From contig NZ_JNYV01000002.1 in NCBI RefSeq assembly GCF_000717275.1, forward strand, positions 186,001 to 250,000: DNA of 64,000 bases, given 5' to 3'. Shown piece by piece: positions 44,972-54,220 of the stretch (its first letter is position 1; every line of letters starts with the position of its first letter). This stretch comes from Kitasatospora arboriphila. Lineage in GTDB: Bacteria; Actinomycetota; Actinomycetes; Mycobacteriales; Mycobacteriaceae. The notes beneath the pieces were generated by a model, which was not told the origin of the DNA, made no database searches, and saw nothing but the letters and a program-made list of their open reading frames with translations. The position numbers and the translations under genes were made by a program.

Positions 44972-45349
44972 TCAATCGTCGACCAGGTCGGCGAACTCTT
45001 GTTCGTTGCGGTCGGCGAGCCGGTTGTACATCCACGAGACGCCGAGCAGCACCGGGTAGACGCCCACTCCCAGAACCACCCAGGGCAGCCGGATCCCCCA
45101 TACGGTCACCTCGGACAGATCGGGAAAAACCGCCCACAGCAACGGGATCGCACACAACATCGCCACGGTGAACCCGGCGAGCCGCAGAGCCAGTCCCAGC
45201 TGCGCCCGCATCAATCCGCGGATCAGGGCGTCACCGACCTCGGTCTGCTCTTGCACCTCCACCCGAGACCGGACCCGGCGGGCCCCGCGACGCTTGGCGA
45301 GCACCACCCGCTCACGGGTCCGCGGCTGACCCTCGGCGGGCGACGTCAC
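44972..45349 (-). CDS. DUF485-like two-TM membrane protein
   Basis: 125 residues from GTG 45349, which overlaps the response-regulator stop (GTGA). Two hydrophobic helices (LRLAGFTVAMLCAIPLLWAV and LPWVVLGVGVYPVLLGVSWM) and a C-terminal YNRLADRNEQEFADLVDD resemble DUF485 proteins. It pairs with the adjacent symporter in the way 42698-43060 pairs with its own. A basic N-terminal stretch (KRRGARRVRSRVEV) is extra. Confidence 0.75.
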   Translation of the reverse strand: MTSPAEGQPRTRERVVLAKRRGARRVRSRVEVQEQTEVGDALIRGLMRAQLGLALRLAGFTVAMLCAIPLLWAVFPDLSEVTVWGIRLPWVVLGVGVYPVLLGVSWMYNRLADRNEQEFADLVDD

Positions 45350-46182
45350 GGCGCGTTCCGGGTCTGCCGCGGGATCCGGACCAGGCGGTCCTTCAGCTCG
45401 CGTGTGTGCCGACGACTGACCGGGAGTTCGACCGGCCGCCCGTCCCGGACCGAACGCAGGCACACCACGGTCCCCGACCCCACCGTGCGGATGCCCGTGA
45501 CCAGAGGCAGGGCCACGAGGTAGGACCGATGGACACGCAGGAAACCGGCGTCGCGCCAACGTTCCTCGAGAGTGGAGATTGGGATGCGGACCAGGTGCGA
45601 ACCGGTGGGGGTGTGCAACCGGGTGTAGTCGCCGTCGGCCTCCACCCAGTTCACCGTCGACCGGGGCACCAGTGTGGTGGTCCCGCCCATCTCGACCGGG
45701 ATCACCTCATCGGTGTCACCGTCCCCAGCAGGGTTCGGCCGGGAAGCCATGGGGTTCGATGGCCCCCGCTGCTCCCTGTGCTCGAGAACCCGGCGGACGG
45801 ACTCCGCCAGACGCTCGGCACGCAGCGGTTTGAGCAGATAGTCGACGGCCCCGAGGTCGAACGCCCGGACGGCGCGGTCCTCGTGGGCGGTCACGAACAC
45901 CACGGCCGGCGGGTGCGCGAACGCCGCCAGCACACCCGCGAGCTCCAGGCCGTCGAGGCCGGGCATGTTGATGTCGAGGAACACTGCGTCGATCGATCCC
46001 GGGCGGTCCTTGATCAACCTCAGGGCGGTGGTGGCGTCGCCCGCGGTCAGCACTTCCCCGACGGCCTCTTGGGCACGCAAAAGGTAGCTGAGCTCGTCGA
46101 GCGCGGGCCATTCGTCGTCCACGGCGAGCACGGTCAGCGCGTGCCTGCCCGGTCGTCCTGGACTGTTCGGTGTCTGCGTCAC
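45346..46182 (-). CDS. LytTR-type response regulator
   Basis: 278 residues. Receiver domain 15-130: acidic pair DDE at 22-24, phosphoacceptor D70 (FLDINMPGLDG), VFVTAHED, and K in DYLLKPLRAERL. A LytTR DNA-binding domain follows (about 165-265): STVNWVEADGDYTRLHTPTG and LRVHRSYLVALPLV. It pairs with the LytS-like kinase 43 bases upstream and lies before a DUF485-like/symporter pair; such loci respond to extracellular carboxylates in other bacteria. Confidence 0.92.
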   Translation of the reverse strand: MTQTPNSPGRPGRHALTVLAVDDEWPALDELSYLLRAQEAVGEVLTAGDATTALRLIKDRPGSIDAVFLDINMPGLDGLELAGVLAAFAHPPAVVFVTAHEDRAVRAFDLGAVDYLLKPLRAERLAESVRRVLEHREQRGPSNPMASRPNPAGDGDTDEVIPVEMGGTTTLVPRSTVNWVEADGDYTRLHTPTGSHLVRIPISTLEERWRDAGFLRVHRSYLVALPLVTGIRTVGSGTVVCLRSVRDGRPVELPVSRRHTRELKDRLVRIPRQTRNAP

Positions 46183-46225
46183 AACGCATCAATGGTGCCA
46201 CGCACACCGGCCCTCGCGGCTCTTC

Positions 46226-47428
46226 TCACGCGGAGATGCCCGGCCGGAATTTCGGTACCCGCATGCTCACCTTGGTTCCCGCTCCCGGTGCGGTCTCGAC
46301 CACCAGACCGTAGTCGTTGCCGAATGCTGCCCGTAGCCGGTCGTCGACGTTGGCCAGGCCCACGTGTGCGGACTCGGTCGCAGTTGCGGTGGTACCGGAC
46401 ACGATGGCGTCGAGATCGCCCGATCGCAGCAGATCCGGGTCCATTCCCACGCCGTTGTCCTCCACGCTGATCACGCAGTCGGTGCCTTCGTCGGCGGCGA
46501 CGATGATCACCGTGCCACCGTCGGGTTTGCTCGAGATACCGTGTCGCACGGCGTTTTCCACCAGCGGTTGCAGGGCAAGGAAGGGCAGCACAACGTTGAG
46601 CACCTCGGGCGCCACCTGTAGGCGGACCTGCAGGGCACTACCGAAACGGGCCCGCTCCAGGGTGAGGTAGCGATCGATGTTCCGGAGTTCGTCGGCGAGC
46701 ACGGTGTATTCACCTGCCGACCGGAAGGAGTACCGGGTGAAGTCCGCGAACTCGAGGATCAGCTCGCGCGCCTGATCGGGATCGGTGCGCACGAAGGACG
46801 CGACCGTGTTCAGTGCGTTGTAGATGAAGTGCGGACTGATCTGTGCGCGCAGAGCCCGCACCTCGGCGCGGTCGAGCCGGGCTCGCGAGGCATCGAGTTC
46901 GGCCAGTTCGATCTGGCTCCCCGCATATCGGGCGACCTCCGTGATCGCCGACAACATGCCCGGGCCCGGCTGGATGCGCGTCACCACCCCCATCACCCCC
47001 ACCGACGCGGAATCCTCGAGCAGCAGCGGCTGCACGATGAGCGCGCGCACCCCTGGCTCGTCCAGGTCAGGGGCTTTGATGAGGATGCGGCGACCTTCGT
47101 CGGCGGCGCGCACCGCGGCCTGGGCAAAGGTGTCGGTCAGCGCTTCGTGTGGTCCCGTCCAGGCCAGGAGCGTTCCGTCCGCGTCAGCGAGACCGAGGGC
47201 ATCCGCAGACGTCAGCTCCCGTAGATGCGGCGCTGCTTCGGCCGCCGAATCGGCGCCCAGGCCGCGGCGTAACGGAACAGCCGCGAGTGACGCCGTGTGA
47301 AGTGTCGCGTGAACGACGCGTTCGGCCGGAGTGGTCAGCGTCGGCCGGGTGCGCACGCGCAGGGCGAGCACCGCCACCACGACGAGCAGGACGGCGATGA
47401 CCGCGAGGGTGAGCGCGATGCCGGACAT
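46226..47428 (-). CDS. LytS-like sensor histidine kinase
   Basis: 400 residues. One N-terminal TM helix (about 4-24), a GAF-like region (about 60-165), the HisKA_7/His_kinase motif RAQISPHFIYNALNTVASFV with phosphoacceptor H200, and an HATPase domain with QPLVENAVRHGISSK, EDNGVGM and GLANVDDRL. This is the LytS/BtsS group but without its multi-TM sensor. First gene of the kinase-regulator-DUF485-symporter operon. Confidence 0.92.
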   Translation of the reverse strand: MSGIALTLAVIAVLLVVVAVLALRVRTRPTLTTPAERVVHATLHTASLAAVPLRRGLGADSAAEAAPHLRELTSADALGLADADGTLLAWTGPHEALTDTFAQAAVRAADEGRRILIKAPDLDEPGVRALIVQPLLLEDSASVGVMGVVTRIQPGPGMLSAITEVARYAGSQIELAELDASRARLDRAEVRALRAQISPHFIYNALNTVASFVRTDPDQARELILEFADFTRYSFRSAGEYTVLADELRNIDRYLTLERARFGSALQVRLQVAPEVLNVVLPFLALQPLVENAVRHGISSKPDGGTVIIVAADEGTDCVISVEDNGVGMDPDLLRSGDLDAIVSGTTATATESAHVGLANVDDRLRAAFGNDYGLVVETAPGAGTKVSMRVPKFRPGISA

Positions 47429-47455
47429 CAGCGGGTCATCACGCTCGCGACCCGA

Positions 47456-47752
47456 CTAGCGGTCGCCGAGGGCGTATGCGGCAGCGGCGGTTGCCGCGGT
47501 GACGGTCAGTACCGACGGCCACGCGCCGATCTTCTTGGCGAGAGGATGGGAGGCCCCGAATGCGAACAGATAGCCACCGAGCAGCGGGGCCGCCACGGCA
47601 GGTCCCTTGGTCTGCCACCACTGGGCGGTGCTCCAGGCGCCGGCCGCGGCCAGGACGACCCCGCCGAGTTCGCGGCGTCCCGAGTACCTGGCGGCGGCGA
47701 AGCCACCGATGAGTCCGGCAGCGACAACAGGTGCGGTGTAGGTGGAAGTCAC
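47456..47752 (-). CDS. Small hydrophobic membrane protein
   Basis: 98 residues from GTG 47752, 10 bases after the stop of the XRE gene. Three to four short hydrophobic segments rich in Ala/Gly (APVVAAGLIGGFAAARYSG, GGVVLAAAGAWSTAQWW, LLGGYLFAFGASHPLAKKIG). The family is not recognised. Its neighbours are the XRE regulator upstream and the LytS kinase downstream (27 bases past its stop). Confidence 0.65.
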   Translation of the reverse strand: MTSTYTAPVVAAGLIGGFAAARYSGRRELGGVVLAAAGAWSTAQWWQTKGPAVAAPLLGGYLFAFGASHPLAKKIGAWPSVLTVTAATAAAAYALGDR

Positions 47753-47762
47753 ACCAGCGACT

Positions 47763-48623
47763 CTAACCGCTGAGCGCCTGGGTTCCGATGACACCGAGAA
47801 GGTCCAGTCGCTCCCTGGCCTCGGTCCCTGGCTGGGGGAAGTAGACGAGCAGGTGCTGGTCTGCCTTCTGGGTTACAAGGGTCTCGCACAGCAGCGCGAT
47901 CTCGCCGACCTCCGGGTGGATGAACCGTTTGAGAGCACTGGTCCGGGTGGCCACGTGGTGCTCGGACCACAACGCCGCGAACTCATCGCTGGCTGCGTGA
48001 AGGGCGCCGACCAGTTCGGTGACGGTGGCGTCGTCGCCACGCTTGGCCGCGATCGCTCGCAGATCACTGACGTGTTTGTGGCTCATCCGAGCCCAGTCCT
48101 CGGGATTGAACCGTTGCCTCGTCGCCGGGTCGGTGAACCAGCGCCAGGTGTGGAAGCGGTCCAGACCCGTGACCGTCGACTGATCGCCGAGGAGAAGCAG
48201 GTTCATCCGGTTCTGGGCCAGCGTCTCGCCGAGGTCGGAGATCACGCACGCCGGGATGTCGTCGAGTTTGTCGAGGAGGTGCAGCAGACCCGGACCCACG
48301 TGGGAGTCGCCGCCGATACGCGGAGGCGGAGCATGTCCGCACAACAGATAAAGGTGATCGCGTTCGTCATCGGTGAGCCGCAGGGCCCGCGCCATCGAGG
48401 CGACGATCTGGGTTGACGGATGTGGACCACGAGATTGCTCGAGCCGGGTGTAGTAATCGGTGGACATCCCGGCGAGCACGGCGACCTCGTCGCGACGCAG
48501 GCCTGGCGTGCGGCGGCGCACGCCCTCGGGCAACCCGACATCGCGCGGCACCAGGGCCGCGCGTCGGCGGCGCAGGAAATCGGCCAGCTCGGCGCGATCC
48601 ATTCGTTGACTCACATCCACCAC
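47763..48623 (-). CDS. XRE-family regulator with MmyB-like ligand domain
   Basis: 286 residues. The N-terminal HTH (about 8-85) contains RTPGLRRDEVAVLAGMSTDY and YYTRLEQSRGPHPSTQIV; the C-terminal 180 residues match the MmyB-like PAS-related domain (GPGLLHLLDKLDDIPACVIS, WRWFTDPATRQRFNPEDW, and RFIHPEVGEIALLCE). In actinobacteria such genes usually diverge from one oxidoreductase that they repress; here an aldo/keto reductase starts 92 bases away on the other strand. Confidence 0.92.
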   Translation of the reverse strand: MVDVSQRMDRAELADFLRRRRAALVPRDVGLPEGVRRRTPGLRRDEVAVLAGMSTDYYTRLEQSRGPHPSTQIVASMARALRLTDDERDHLYLLCGHAPPPRIGGDSHVGPGLLHLLDKLDDIPACVISDLGETLAQNRMNLLLLGDQSTVTGLDRFHTWRWFTDPATRQRFNPEDWARMSHKHVSDLRAIAAKRGDDATVTELVGALHAASDEFAALWSEHHVATRTSALKRFIHPEVGEIALLCETLVTQKADQHLLVYFPQPGTEARERLDLLGVIGTQALSG

Positions 48624-48715
48624 TGTGCCGTTCGTACGTCACCCGAACCAGGGATCGGCGGTCCCACGATGACCGGTCTCTGCCGCCGGGTCGGCAACCG
48701 GCCGAGGGTGAATGC

Positions 48716-49717
48716 ATGAATATTCAACAAGTAACCCTCGGAAAAACTGGTCCCACGGTCTCGCGTATCGGCCTCGGTGCGATGGGCATGTCCGGCGTCT
48801 ACGGCCCCAGCGATGACGCCGAGTCGATCGCCACCATCCATGCCGCCATCGACTCCGGCGTCAACCTCATCGACACGGGCGACTTCTACGGCATGGGGCA
48901 CAACGAGATGCTGATCGGACGAGCACTGCGAAACCGTAACCGCGACGACGTGCAGCTCAGCGTGAAGTTCGGCGCACTTCGGTCCCCCGACAACGGGTGG
49001 GGTGGCTTCGACGGACGACCGGAGGCGGTGAAGAACTTCCTCGCCTACACATTGACGCGCCTCGGGGTCGACCACATTGACATCTACCGCCCGGCCCGGC
49101 TCGATCCCGCGGTGCCGATCGAGGACACGGTCGGCGCCGTCGCCGAGATGGTCCAGGCGGGGTATGTGCGGCACATCGGGCTGTCGGAGGTCGGCAGTGA
49201 GACGCTCCGTCGCGCGGCAGCCGTGCATCCGATCGCCGATCTGCAGATCGAATACGCGCTCATATCCAGGGGCATCGAAGCCGACATCCTGCCGACCGCG
49301 CGCGAGCTCGGGATCGGGATCACGGCATACGGAGTGTTGTCGCGGGGCCTGCTCAGCGACAGCGTCTCGGTGGCGAGCACCTTCGCCGCCGACGACTTCC
49401 GTGCGCACAGCCCGCGGTTCCAAGGTGACAACCTCGCGAGGAACCTGACGCTGGTCGACACCCTGGGCACCATCGCAAACGAACGTGGGGTGACGGTGGC
49501 GCAACTCGCCATCGCGTGGGTGCTTGCCCAAGGCGACGACATCGTGCCGGTCATCGGGGCCCGGAAGGTGGTTCGGCTGCACGAAACCGTTGCGGCTCTT
49601 GACATCCATCTCACTGCCGACGAACTGGCCACCATCGAATCGGCGGTTCCGGCCGATGCGGTCGCCGGCGATCGTTATGCCGAGGCGCAGATGGCCATGC
49701 TCGACAGCGAGCGCTGA
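48716..49717 (+). CDS. Aldo/keto reductase
   Basis: 333 residues from ATG 48716 with GAGGGTG upstream. AKR signatures: GKTGPTVSRIGLGAMGMSG, NLIDTGDFYGMGHNEMLIG (catalytic D and Y), and KFGALRS with the catalytic Lys. The segment that in most members reads YYLHRPD is YRPARLD here, so the catalytic His of the tetrad is replaced by Pro/Arg; other motifs (HIGLSEVGSETLRRA, PVIGARKV) are normal. NADP(H)-dependent reduction of aldehydes is expected. Divergent from the MmyB-type regulator. Confidence 0.88.
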   Translation: MNIQQVTLGKTGPTVSRIGLGAMGMSGVYGPSDDAESIATIHAAIDSGVNLIDTGDFYGMGHNEMLIGRALRNRNRDDVQLSVKFGALRSPDNGWGGFDGRPEAVKNFLAYTLTRLGVDHIDIYRPARLDPAVPIEDTVGAVAEMVQAGYVRHIGLSEVGSETLRRAAAVHPIADLQIEYALISRGIEADILPTARELGIGITAYGVLSRGLLSDSVSVASTFAADDFRAHSPRFQGDNLARNLTLVDTLGTIANERGVTVAQLAIAWVLAQGDDIVPVIGARKVVRLHETVAALDIHLTADELATIESAVPADAVAGDRYAEAQMAMLDSER

Positions 49718-49732
49718 TCTCGCGACCTCCCC

Positions 49733-49804
49733 GATCCATGCAGGGTTTGTGTTCGTCCGCCGGCACTGCAACGCCGGTATTCGTACACAAAGCCTGCATG
49801 GATC
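49733..49804. repeat. Palindromic intergenic repeat, copy 1
   Basis: A 72-base imperfect palindrome: GATCCATGCAGG-TTTGTGT at the left end and ACACAAA-CCTGCATGGATC at the right, with CCGGC/GCCGG near the centre. It lies 15 bases past the aldo/keto reductase stop and can act as a terminator. Its left half matches the copy at 60002-60035. Confidence 0.75.
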
Positions 49805-49841
49805 GCCTACTGTCCTGCCGTGGCCGAAAACGACGAGCGTG

Positions 49842-50033
49842 CGGTCATACTTCACGGTCCTTCAGGCGGTGTCCGGGTTGGCGCTACAGCCGATCATCGC
49901 CGGGCGGTACCGGGATCGATTCACGAGAACGGCCGACGGCTGGCAGTTCGCCGAACGGGTGGTCACCATCGATTTGGTCGGCGACGTCAGCGGACACCTT
50001 CGCGGGACGCGACCCGCTCCCGTCACCGACTGA
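49842..50033 (+). pseudogene. 3' remnant of a SnoaL-like (NTF2 fold) gene
   Basis: From about 49842 to a TGA at 50033 one frame reads SYFTVLQAVSGLALQPIIAG, then RYRDRFTRTADGWQFAERVV and TIDLVGDVSGHLR. This is the C-terminal half of a SnoaL-like polyketide-cyclase/NTF2 protein; about 90 N-terminal residues are missing and there is no plausible start. The palindromic repeat lies 38 bases upstream, close to the point of truncation. The rest of 49718-50138 has no other gene. Confidence 0.6.
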
Positions 50034-50138
50034 GCACCCTCACAACCCTCGTACCGCTGGTCAGCGCCGCCGAATGGATGAGTCCAACCGGACCATGTAC
50101 TTTTAGCATCGCTATTCACCGAAGAAGTCGAGGACTCA

Positions 50139-51623
50139 GTGACCGTAGACAGCCGCGTGCTGGTTCCCGGCGACACCTGCTGGCAGATCGCTCGAGCCGA
50201 CCGCCTCGCCTGCATCATCGATGCCGCCGACTACTTCTTCTACGCCAAGTCGGCCATGCTCGAGGCACGCCACCGGATCATTCTGATCGGCTGGGATTTC
50301 GACACCCGCATCAAACTCGAGCCGGGCGGCCAGACCCTTGAAGGCCCCAACCAACTGGGCGATTTCCTCAAGTGGTTACCGAAGCGCCGGCCCGGCCTCG
50401 ACATCCACCTGCTGAAGTGGAATCTCGGCGCTCTGACCGCCATGACGCGGGGCATGGCCCCGATCTTCATCGACAATTGGCTGACCGACGAGAGCCTGCA
50501 CTTCGAACTCGACGGCGCGCACCCGGTGGGCGCCGCGCATCATCAGAAGATCCTGGTGATCGATGACCAGCTCGCGTTCTGCGGCGGCATCGACATGACG
50601 GTCGACCGGTGGGACACCTCAGATCACAAGGACAGCAACGACTTCCGCACCAAACCCAGCGGAAAGTCCTACGGCCCATGGCATGACGCGACCACGGCCG
50701 TCGATGGGGACGCCGCGCGCGCGATCGGCGAGATGGCCCGCGACCGGTGGAAGGCCGCGACCGGCACAACGCTCGAGCAGATCGACAGTGACTCAGAGGG
50801 TGATCAGTGGCCCACGGGGCTGGTCCCCACGCTGGAGTCGGTGGACGTGGCCGTCGCACGCACACTGCCGGAGATTCCGGGCCGCGACGAGGTGCGGGAG
50901 ATCGAGGCGCTGTACCTGGCGGCCATCGCGAGTGCGCGGCGTTATCTCTATATCGAGAGCCAGTATCTGGCATCACGCACCATCGCCGAAGCGATGGCCG
51001 AGCGTCTCGGCGAGCCCGACGGACCCGAGATCATGGTGGTGCTGCCACGCAACGCCGAAGGCTGGCTTGGACAGCAGACAATGGACGGTGCCCGCCACCG
51101 ATTGCTCAAGCTCCTGTGGAATGCGGACGTGCACAACCGTTTCCGCGCCTTCCATCCCGTGACCACCGGGGGTGAGCCGATCTACGTCCACGCCAAGATC
51201 CTGATCATGGACGACAGCGTGCTCCGGGTCGGCTCGTCCAACCTCAACAACCGCTCGCTCGGGTTCGACAGCGAATGCGACCTCGCCGTCGAGATCCGCG
51301 ATGACGATGCCACCGCCGATGAGCACCGGGCAAGCATTCGGCGCGTTCGCGATCGCCTCCTCGGCGAGCACCTCGACGTCGGAACCGAGGGCTTCATGGA
51401 CGCGCTCGGGAAACACAGATCGCTGGTGGCCACCGTCGATGCGCTTCGCGGAGAAGGCAAGACGCTGGTAGAGTTCGACCGGGACGCCATCGACGGCGAG
51501 GAGAACCCCCTCGCCGAGAACGAGCTGATGGATCCAGAGCAGGCACCCTCGTCCCTGTTCCAGCGGACATACCGGGAACTCGCTCGCAGACGCTCGGTTC
51601 GACGCCATTCTGCCCACCGCTGA
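50139..51623 (+). CDS. Phospholipase D-family protein
   Basis: 494 residues from GTG 50139 with GAGGA upstream. Two HKD motifs: HHQKILVIDD (H134) and HAKILIMDD (H351) followed by GSSNLNNRSLGFDSECDLA. The arrangement with two PLD halves and no signal peptide or TM helix fits cytosolic phospholipase D or transphosphatidylase proteins of soil bacteria rather than cardiolipin synthase, which has N-terminal TM helices. The lipid substrate is unknown. Confidence 0.9.
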   Translation: MTVDSRVLVPGDTCWQIARADRLACIIDAADYFFYAKSAMLEARHRIILIGWDFDTRIKLEPGGQTLEGPNQLGDFLKWLPKRRPGLDIHLLKWNLGALTAMTRGMAPIFIDNWLTDESLHFELDGAHPVGAAHHQKILVIDDQLAFCGGIDMTVDRWDTSDHKDSNDFRTKPSGKSYGPWHDATTAVDGDAARAIGEMARDRWKAATGTTLEQIDSDSEGDQWPTGLVPTLESVDVAVARTLPEIPGRDEVREIEALYLAAIASARRYLYIESQYLASRTIAEAMAERLGEPDGPEIMVVLPRNAEGWLGQQTMDGARHRLLKLLWNADVHNRFRAFHPVTTGGEPIYVHAKILIMDDSVLRVGSSNLNNRSLGFDSECDLAVEIRDDDATADEHRASIRRVRDRLLGEHLDVGTEGFMDALGKHRSLVATVDALRGEGKTLVEFDRDAIDGEENPLAENELMDPEQAPSSLFQRTYRELARRRSVRRHSAHR

Positions 51624-51647
51624 ACGACTTACGGACCCGCAGAACTT

Positions 51648-52838
51648 CTAGAGGGCGTACGTGCGCATCACACCCTTGCTGATGATGGTCTTCTGGATTT
51701 CGCTGGTGCCTTCACCGATGAGCAGGAACGGCGCCTCTCGCATCAGACGCTCGATCTCGTACTCCTTCGAGTAGCCGTATCCGCCGTGGATACGGAAACT
51801 GGCCTGGGTCACCTCGGAGCAGTACTCACTCGTCAGGTACTTGGCCATACCGGCCGCAACGTCGTTGCGTTCTCCCGAGTCCTTGAGCCGCGCAGCGTTG
51901 ATCATCATCAGGTGCGCCGCCTCGACCTTGGTCGCCATCTCCGCCAGCGAGAACGCGATGGCTTGATGCTGCGCGATGGGCTTGCCGAACGTGCTGCGTT
52001 GCTGTGCATATCGCGCGGCGAGTTCAAACGCGCGTAATGCGACACCGCATGCGCGGGCGGAGACGTTGACGCGACCAACCTCGATGCCGTCCATCATGTG
52101 CCGGAAACCCTGGCCGGGACTGCCACCGAGGACCATGTCCGACGAGATCCGATAGTCGTCGAAGAAGAGTTCGGTGGTGTCGATGCCCCGATAGCCCATC
52201 TTCTCGATCTTCCCGGGGATCGTGAGTCCCGGCGCCACCTCGCCGAATCCCACGGGCTTTTCGACCAGGAACGTGGTGAGGTTCTCGTGCGCCTTCGCCG
52301 ACCCTTCGTCGGTGCGCACCAGAACCGCGACGAGGGTAGAACTCCCGCCGTTGGTGAGCCACATCTTCTGACCGTTGACGAGGTAGTGGTCGCCGTCGCG
52401 TGTGGCGCGGGTACGGATTGCGGCCACGTCCGATCCCAGCTCGGGCTCTGACATCGAAAAGGCGCCGCGCACTTGCCCTGTCGCCATTCGCGGCAGAAAG
52501 TGCGACTTCTGTTCGGCAGTGCCGTGCTGCCGGATCATGTACGCCACGATGAAGTGGGTGTTGAGCACACCCGACACACTCATCCACCCGCGCGCCAACT
52601 CCTCTACACACAGGGCGTAGGTCAGCAGCGACTCACCGAGTCCCCCGTACTCCTCGGGGATCATCAACCCGAAAAGTCCCATATCGCTCATCGTGTCGAC
52701 CAGAGCCTGAGGGTAGGTGTCGGAGTGTTCGAGTTCCTGAGCGTTCGGGATCACGTCCTTCTCCACGAAATCGCGCACCGTGGACAGGATTTCCTTCTGC
52801 ACGTCGGTGAGGCCTGGGGTTTGCGCGAGTCGGGTCAT
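51648..52838 (-). CDS. Acyl-CoA dehydrogenase
   Basis: 396 residues. FAD/acyl-CoA motifs: FSMSEPELGSDVAAIRTRA, WLTNGG, RISSDMVLGG, QQRSTFGKPIAQHQAIAFSL, and the C-terminal IHGGYGYSKEYEIERLMREA with the catalytic Glu in IGEGTSEIQ. It oxidises an acyl-CoA to the 2-enoyl-CoA and passes electrons to ETF. The ATG overlaps the CaiB stop by four bases, so a CoA-transferase plus dehydrogenase pair acts on one acid. Confidence 0.93.
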   Translation of the reverse strand: MTRLAQTPGLTDVQKEILSTVRDFVEKDVIPNAQELEHSDTYPQALVDTMSDMGLFGLMIPEEYGGLGESLLTYALCVEELARGWMSVSGVLNTHFIVAYMIRQHGTAEQKSHFLPRMATGQVRGAFSMSEPELGSDVAAIRTRATRDGDHYLVNGQKMWLTNGGSSTLVAVLVRTDEGSAKAHENLTTFLVEKPVGFGEVAPGLTIPGKIEKMGYRGIDTTELFFDDYRISSDMVLGGSPGQGFRHMMDGIEVGRVNVSARACGVALRAFELAARYAQQRSTFGKPIAQHQAIAFSLAEMATKVEAAHLMMINAARLKDSGERNDVAAGMAKYLTSEYCSEVTQASFRIHGGYGYSKEYEIERLMREAPFLLIGEGTSEIQKTIISKGVMRTYAL

Positions 52839-54112
52839 TCGGTGTCCTTTGTGGTTGGTCGAGTGGTTGCGCGCACCACGCCGCGGTTGTGGAGGTCGGC
52901 GATCTGCGCGTCGGTGAGGTTCAGGTACTCCGCCAGCACGTGCGCCGTATCGTCGCCGTTCGCCGGTGCGGGACGGGCGGGTGGATGCGCGCCCTCGAAC
53001 GTCATCGGTGTGGTCGGTGCCAGATAGCTGCCGATGCGCGGCTGCTCGACCAGGCCGAACATGGGGTTGTCCATCACCTTTGGGTCGCGGGCAACCTGCG
53101 CAAAGGTTCGGTAGCGCTCGTACACCACCGACGTCTCCGCCAGGGCTGCCTCTGCCTCGTCGGCGTTCCGTTCGGCGAACCACACCCCGAACAAACCGTC
53201 GAGTACCCGGCGATGACGGTAGCGGTCGCCGTCCTTCGTGAAGTCCACGCGCAGTGCAGTTTCCAGCGCAGTGACCGCATCGGCAGTTCCGGTGACCTCG
53301 GCGAGGTCGCGGAAGTGCCGCGGCGTGATGGCAACCACCATGAGCCGCTCACCATCTGCTGTCGCGAAGTCGCAACCGTAGGTGCCATAGATCCCGTTAC
53401 CCACCCGCGGTCGATCATCGCCGCCGAGCTGCGCCTCGGCCAGGTATCCGAGATGCCCGGTGGTCGCCAGCGCGACATCCTCCAGCGGCAGCACCACCCG
53501 TGCACCGGCGCCGGTCTCCGATCGACGGATCACCGCCACGGTCACCGACAGCGCCGCGTACAGGCCGCATGCCACATCCCATGCCGGCAACACGTGGTTC
53601 ACCGGGCCCGCCGTGGTCGATGGGCCGGTGACAAGCGGAAAACCCGTGGCCGCGTTGACCGTGTAGTCGAGGGCACCCGAACCGTCGGCGCGGCCGAGGA
53701 CCTGGACGTGGATGAGATCAGGACGGATCGCGGCGAGGGAGTCGTAGTCCAGCCAATCTCGTCCGGCCGCATTCGTCACGAGCACACCGGCTTCGGTGAT
53801 GAGATCACGGATCAGTGCGATCGCCTCGGGGTCGCGGAAGTCGACCGCGACCGATCGTTTGCCCTTGTTCAGATTCGCCCAGTAGATGGACTCGCCTTCG
53901 TCGGTGACCGGCCAACGGTGATAGTCGGCAGCTCCGCCGATCGGGTCGACTCGGATGACCTCGGCGCCAAGTGCTTCCAGTGTCATCCCCGCGAGAGGGG
54001 CGGCGACGAAGCTCGACACCTCGACGATCCGCAGCCCCTTCAGTGGCGAGGTCGGCACGTCGGTCACCGCAGGCGGTCTGGAGATTGCAGGCGGTCCGGG
54101 GGAGGCAGGCAA
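52835..54112 (-). CDS. CaiB/BaiF (type III) CoA-transferase
   Basis: Up to 425 residues. PLKGLRIVEVSSFVAAPLAG and LGAEVIRVDPIGGAADYHRW at the N-terminus, LNKGKRSVAVDFRDPEA, and LPAWDVACGLYAALSV with the catalytic Asp give the type III CoA-transferase family. The frame opens at TTG 54112; a GTG at 54067, directly before the conserved start, is an alternative giving 410 residues. It transfers CoA to a carboxylate for the adjacent dehydrogenase. It diverges from the thiolase gene 109 bases away, suggesting a shared beta-oxidation regulon. Confidence 0.9.
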   Translation of the reverse strand: MPASPGPPAISRPPAVTDVPTSPLKGLRIVEVSSFVAAPLAGMTLEALGAEVIRVDPIGGAADYHRWPVTDEGESIYWANLNKGKRSVAVDFRDPEAIALIRDLITEAGVLVTNAAGRDWLDYDSLAAIRPDLIHVQVLGRADGSGALDYTVNAATGFPLVTGPSTTAGPVNHVLPAWDVACGLYAALSVTVAVIRRSETGAGARVVLPLEDVALATTGHLGYLAEAQLGGDDRPRVGNGIYGTYGCDFATADGERLMVVAITPRHFRDLAEVTGTADAVTALETALRVDFTKDGDRYRHRRVLDGLFGVWFAERNADEAEAALAETSVVYERYRTFAQVARDPKVMDNPMFGLVEQPRIGSYLAPTTPMTFEGAHPPARPAPANGDDTAHVLAEYLNLTDAQIADLHNRGVVRATTRPTTKDTE

Positions 54113-54220
54113 ATGGTCATGGGAACACCCTGCCCGGCATCGGCCCGAAGGTCCATATGCACCGACCCACCATGTTTTCGGCCTTCAGCATGCATGATGG
54201 ATCCGCTGAGAGGAGCCGGT

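Noticed and set aside
52889..54220. 444-codon upstream extension of the thiolase frame
   Set aside because: Antisense to the CaiB gene; thiolase sequence begins at GTG 54221 behind a good ribosome site.
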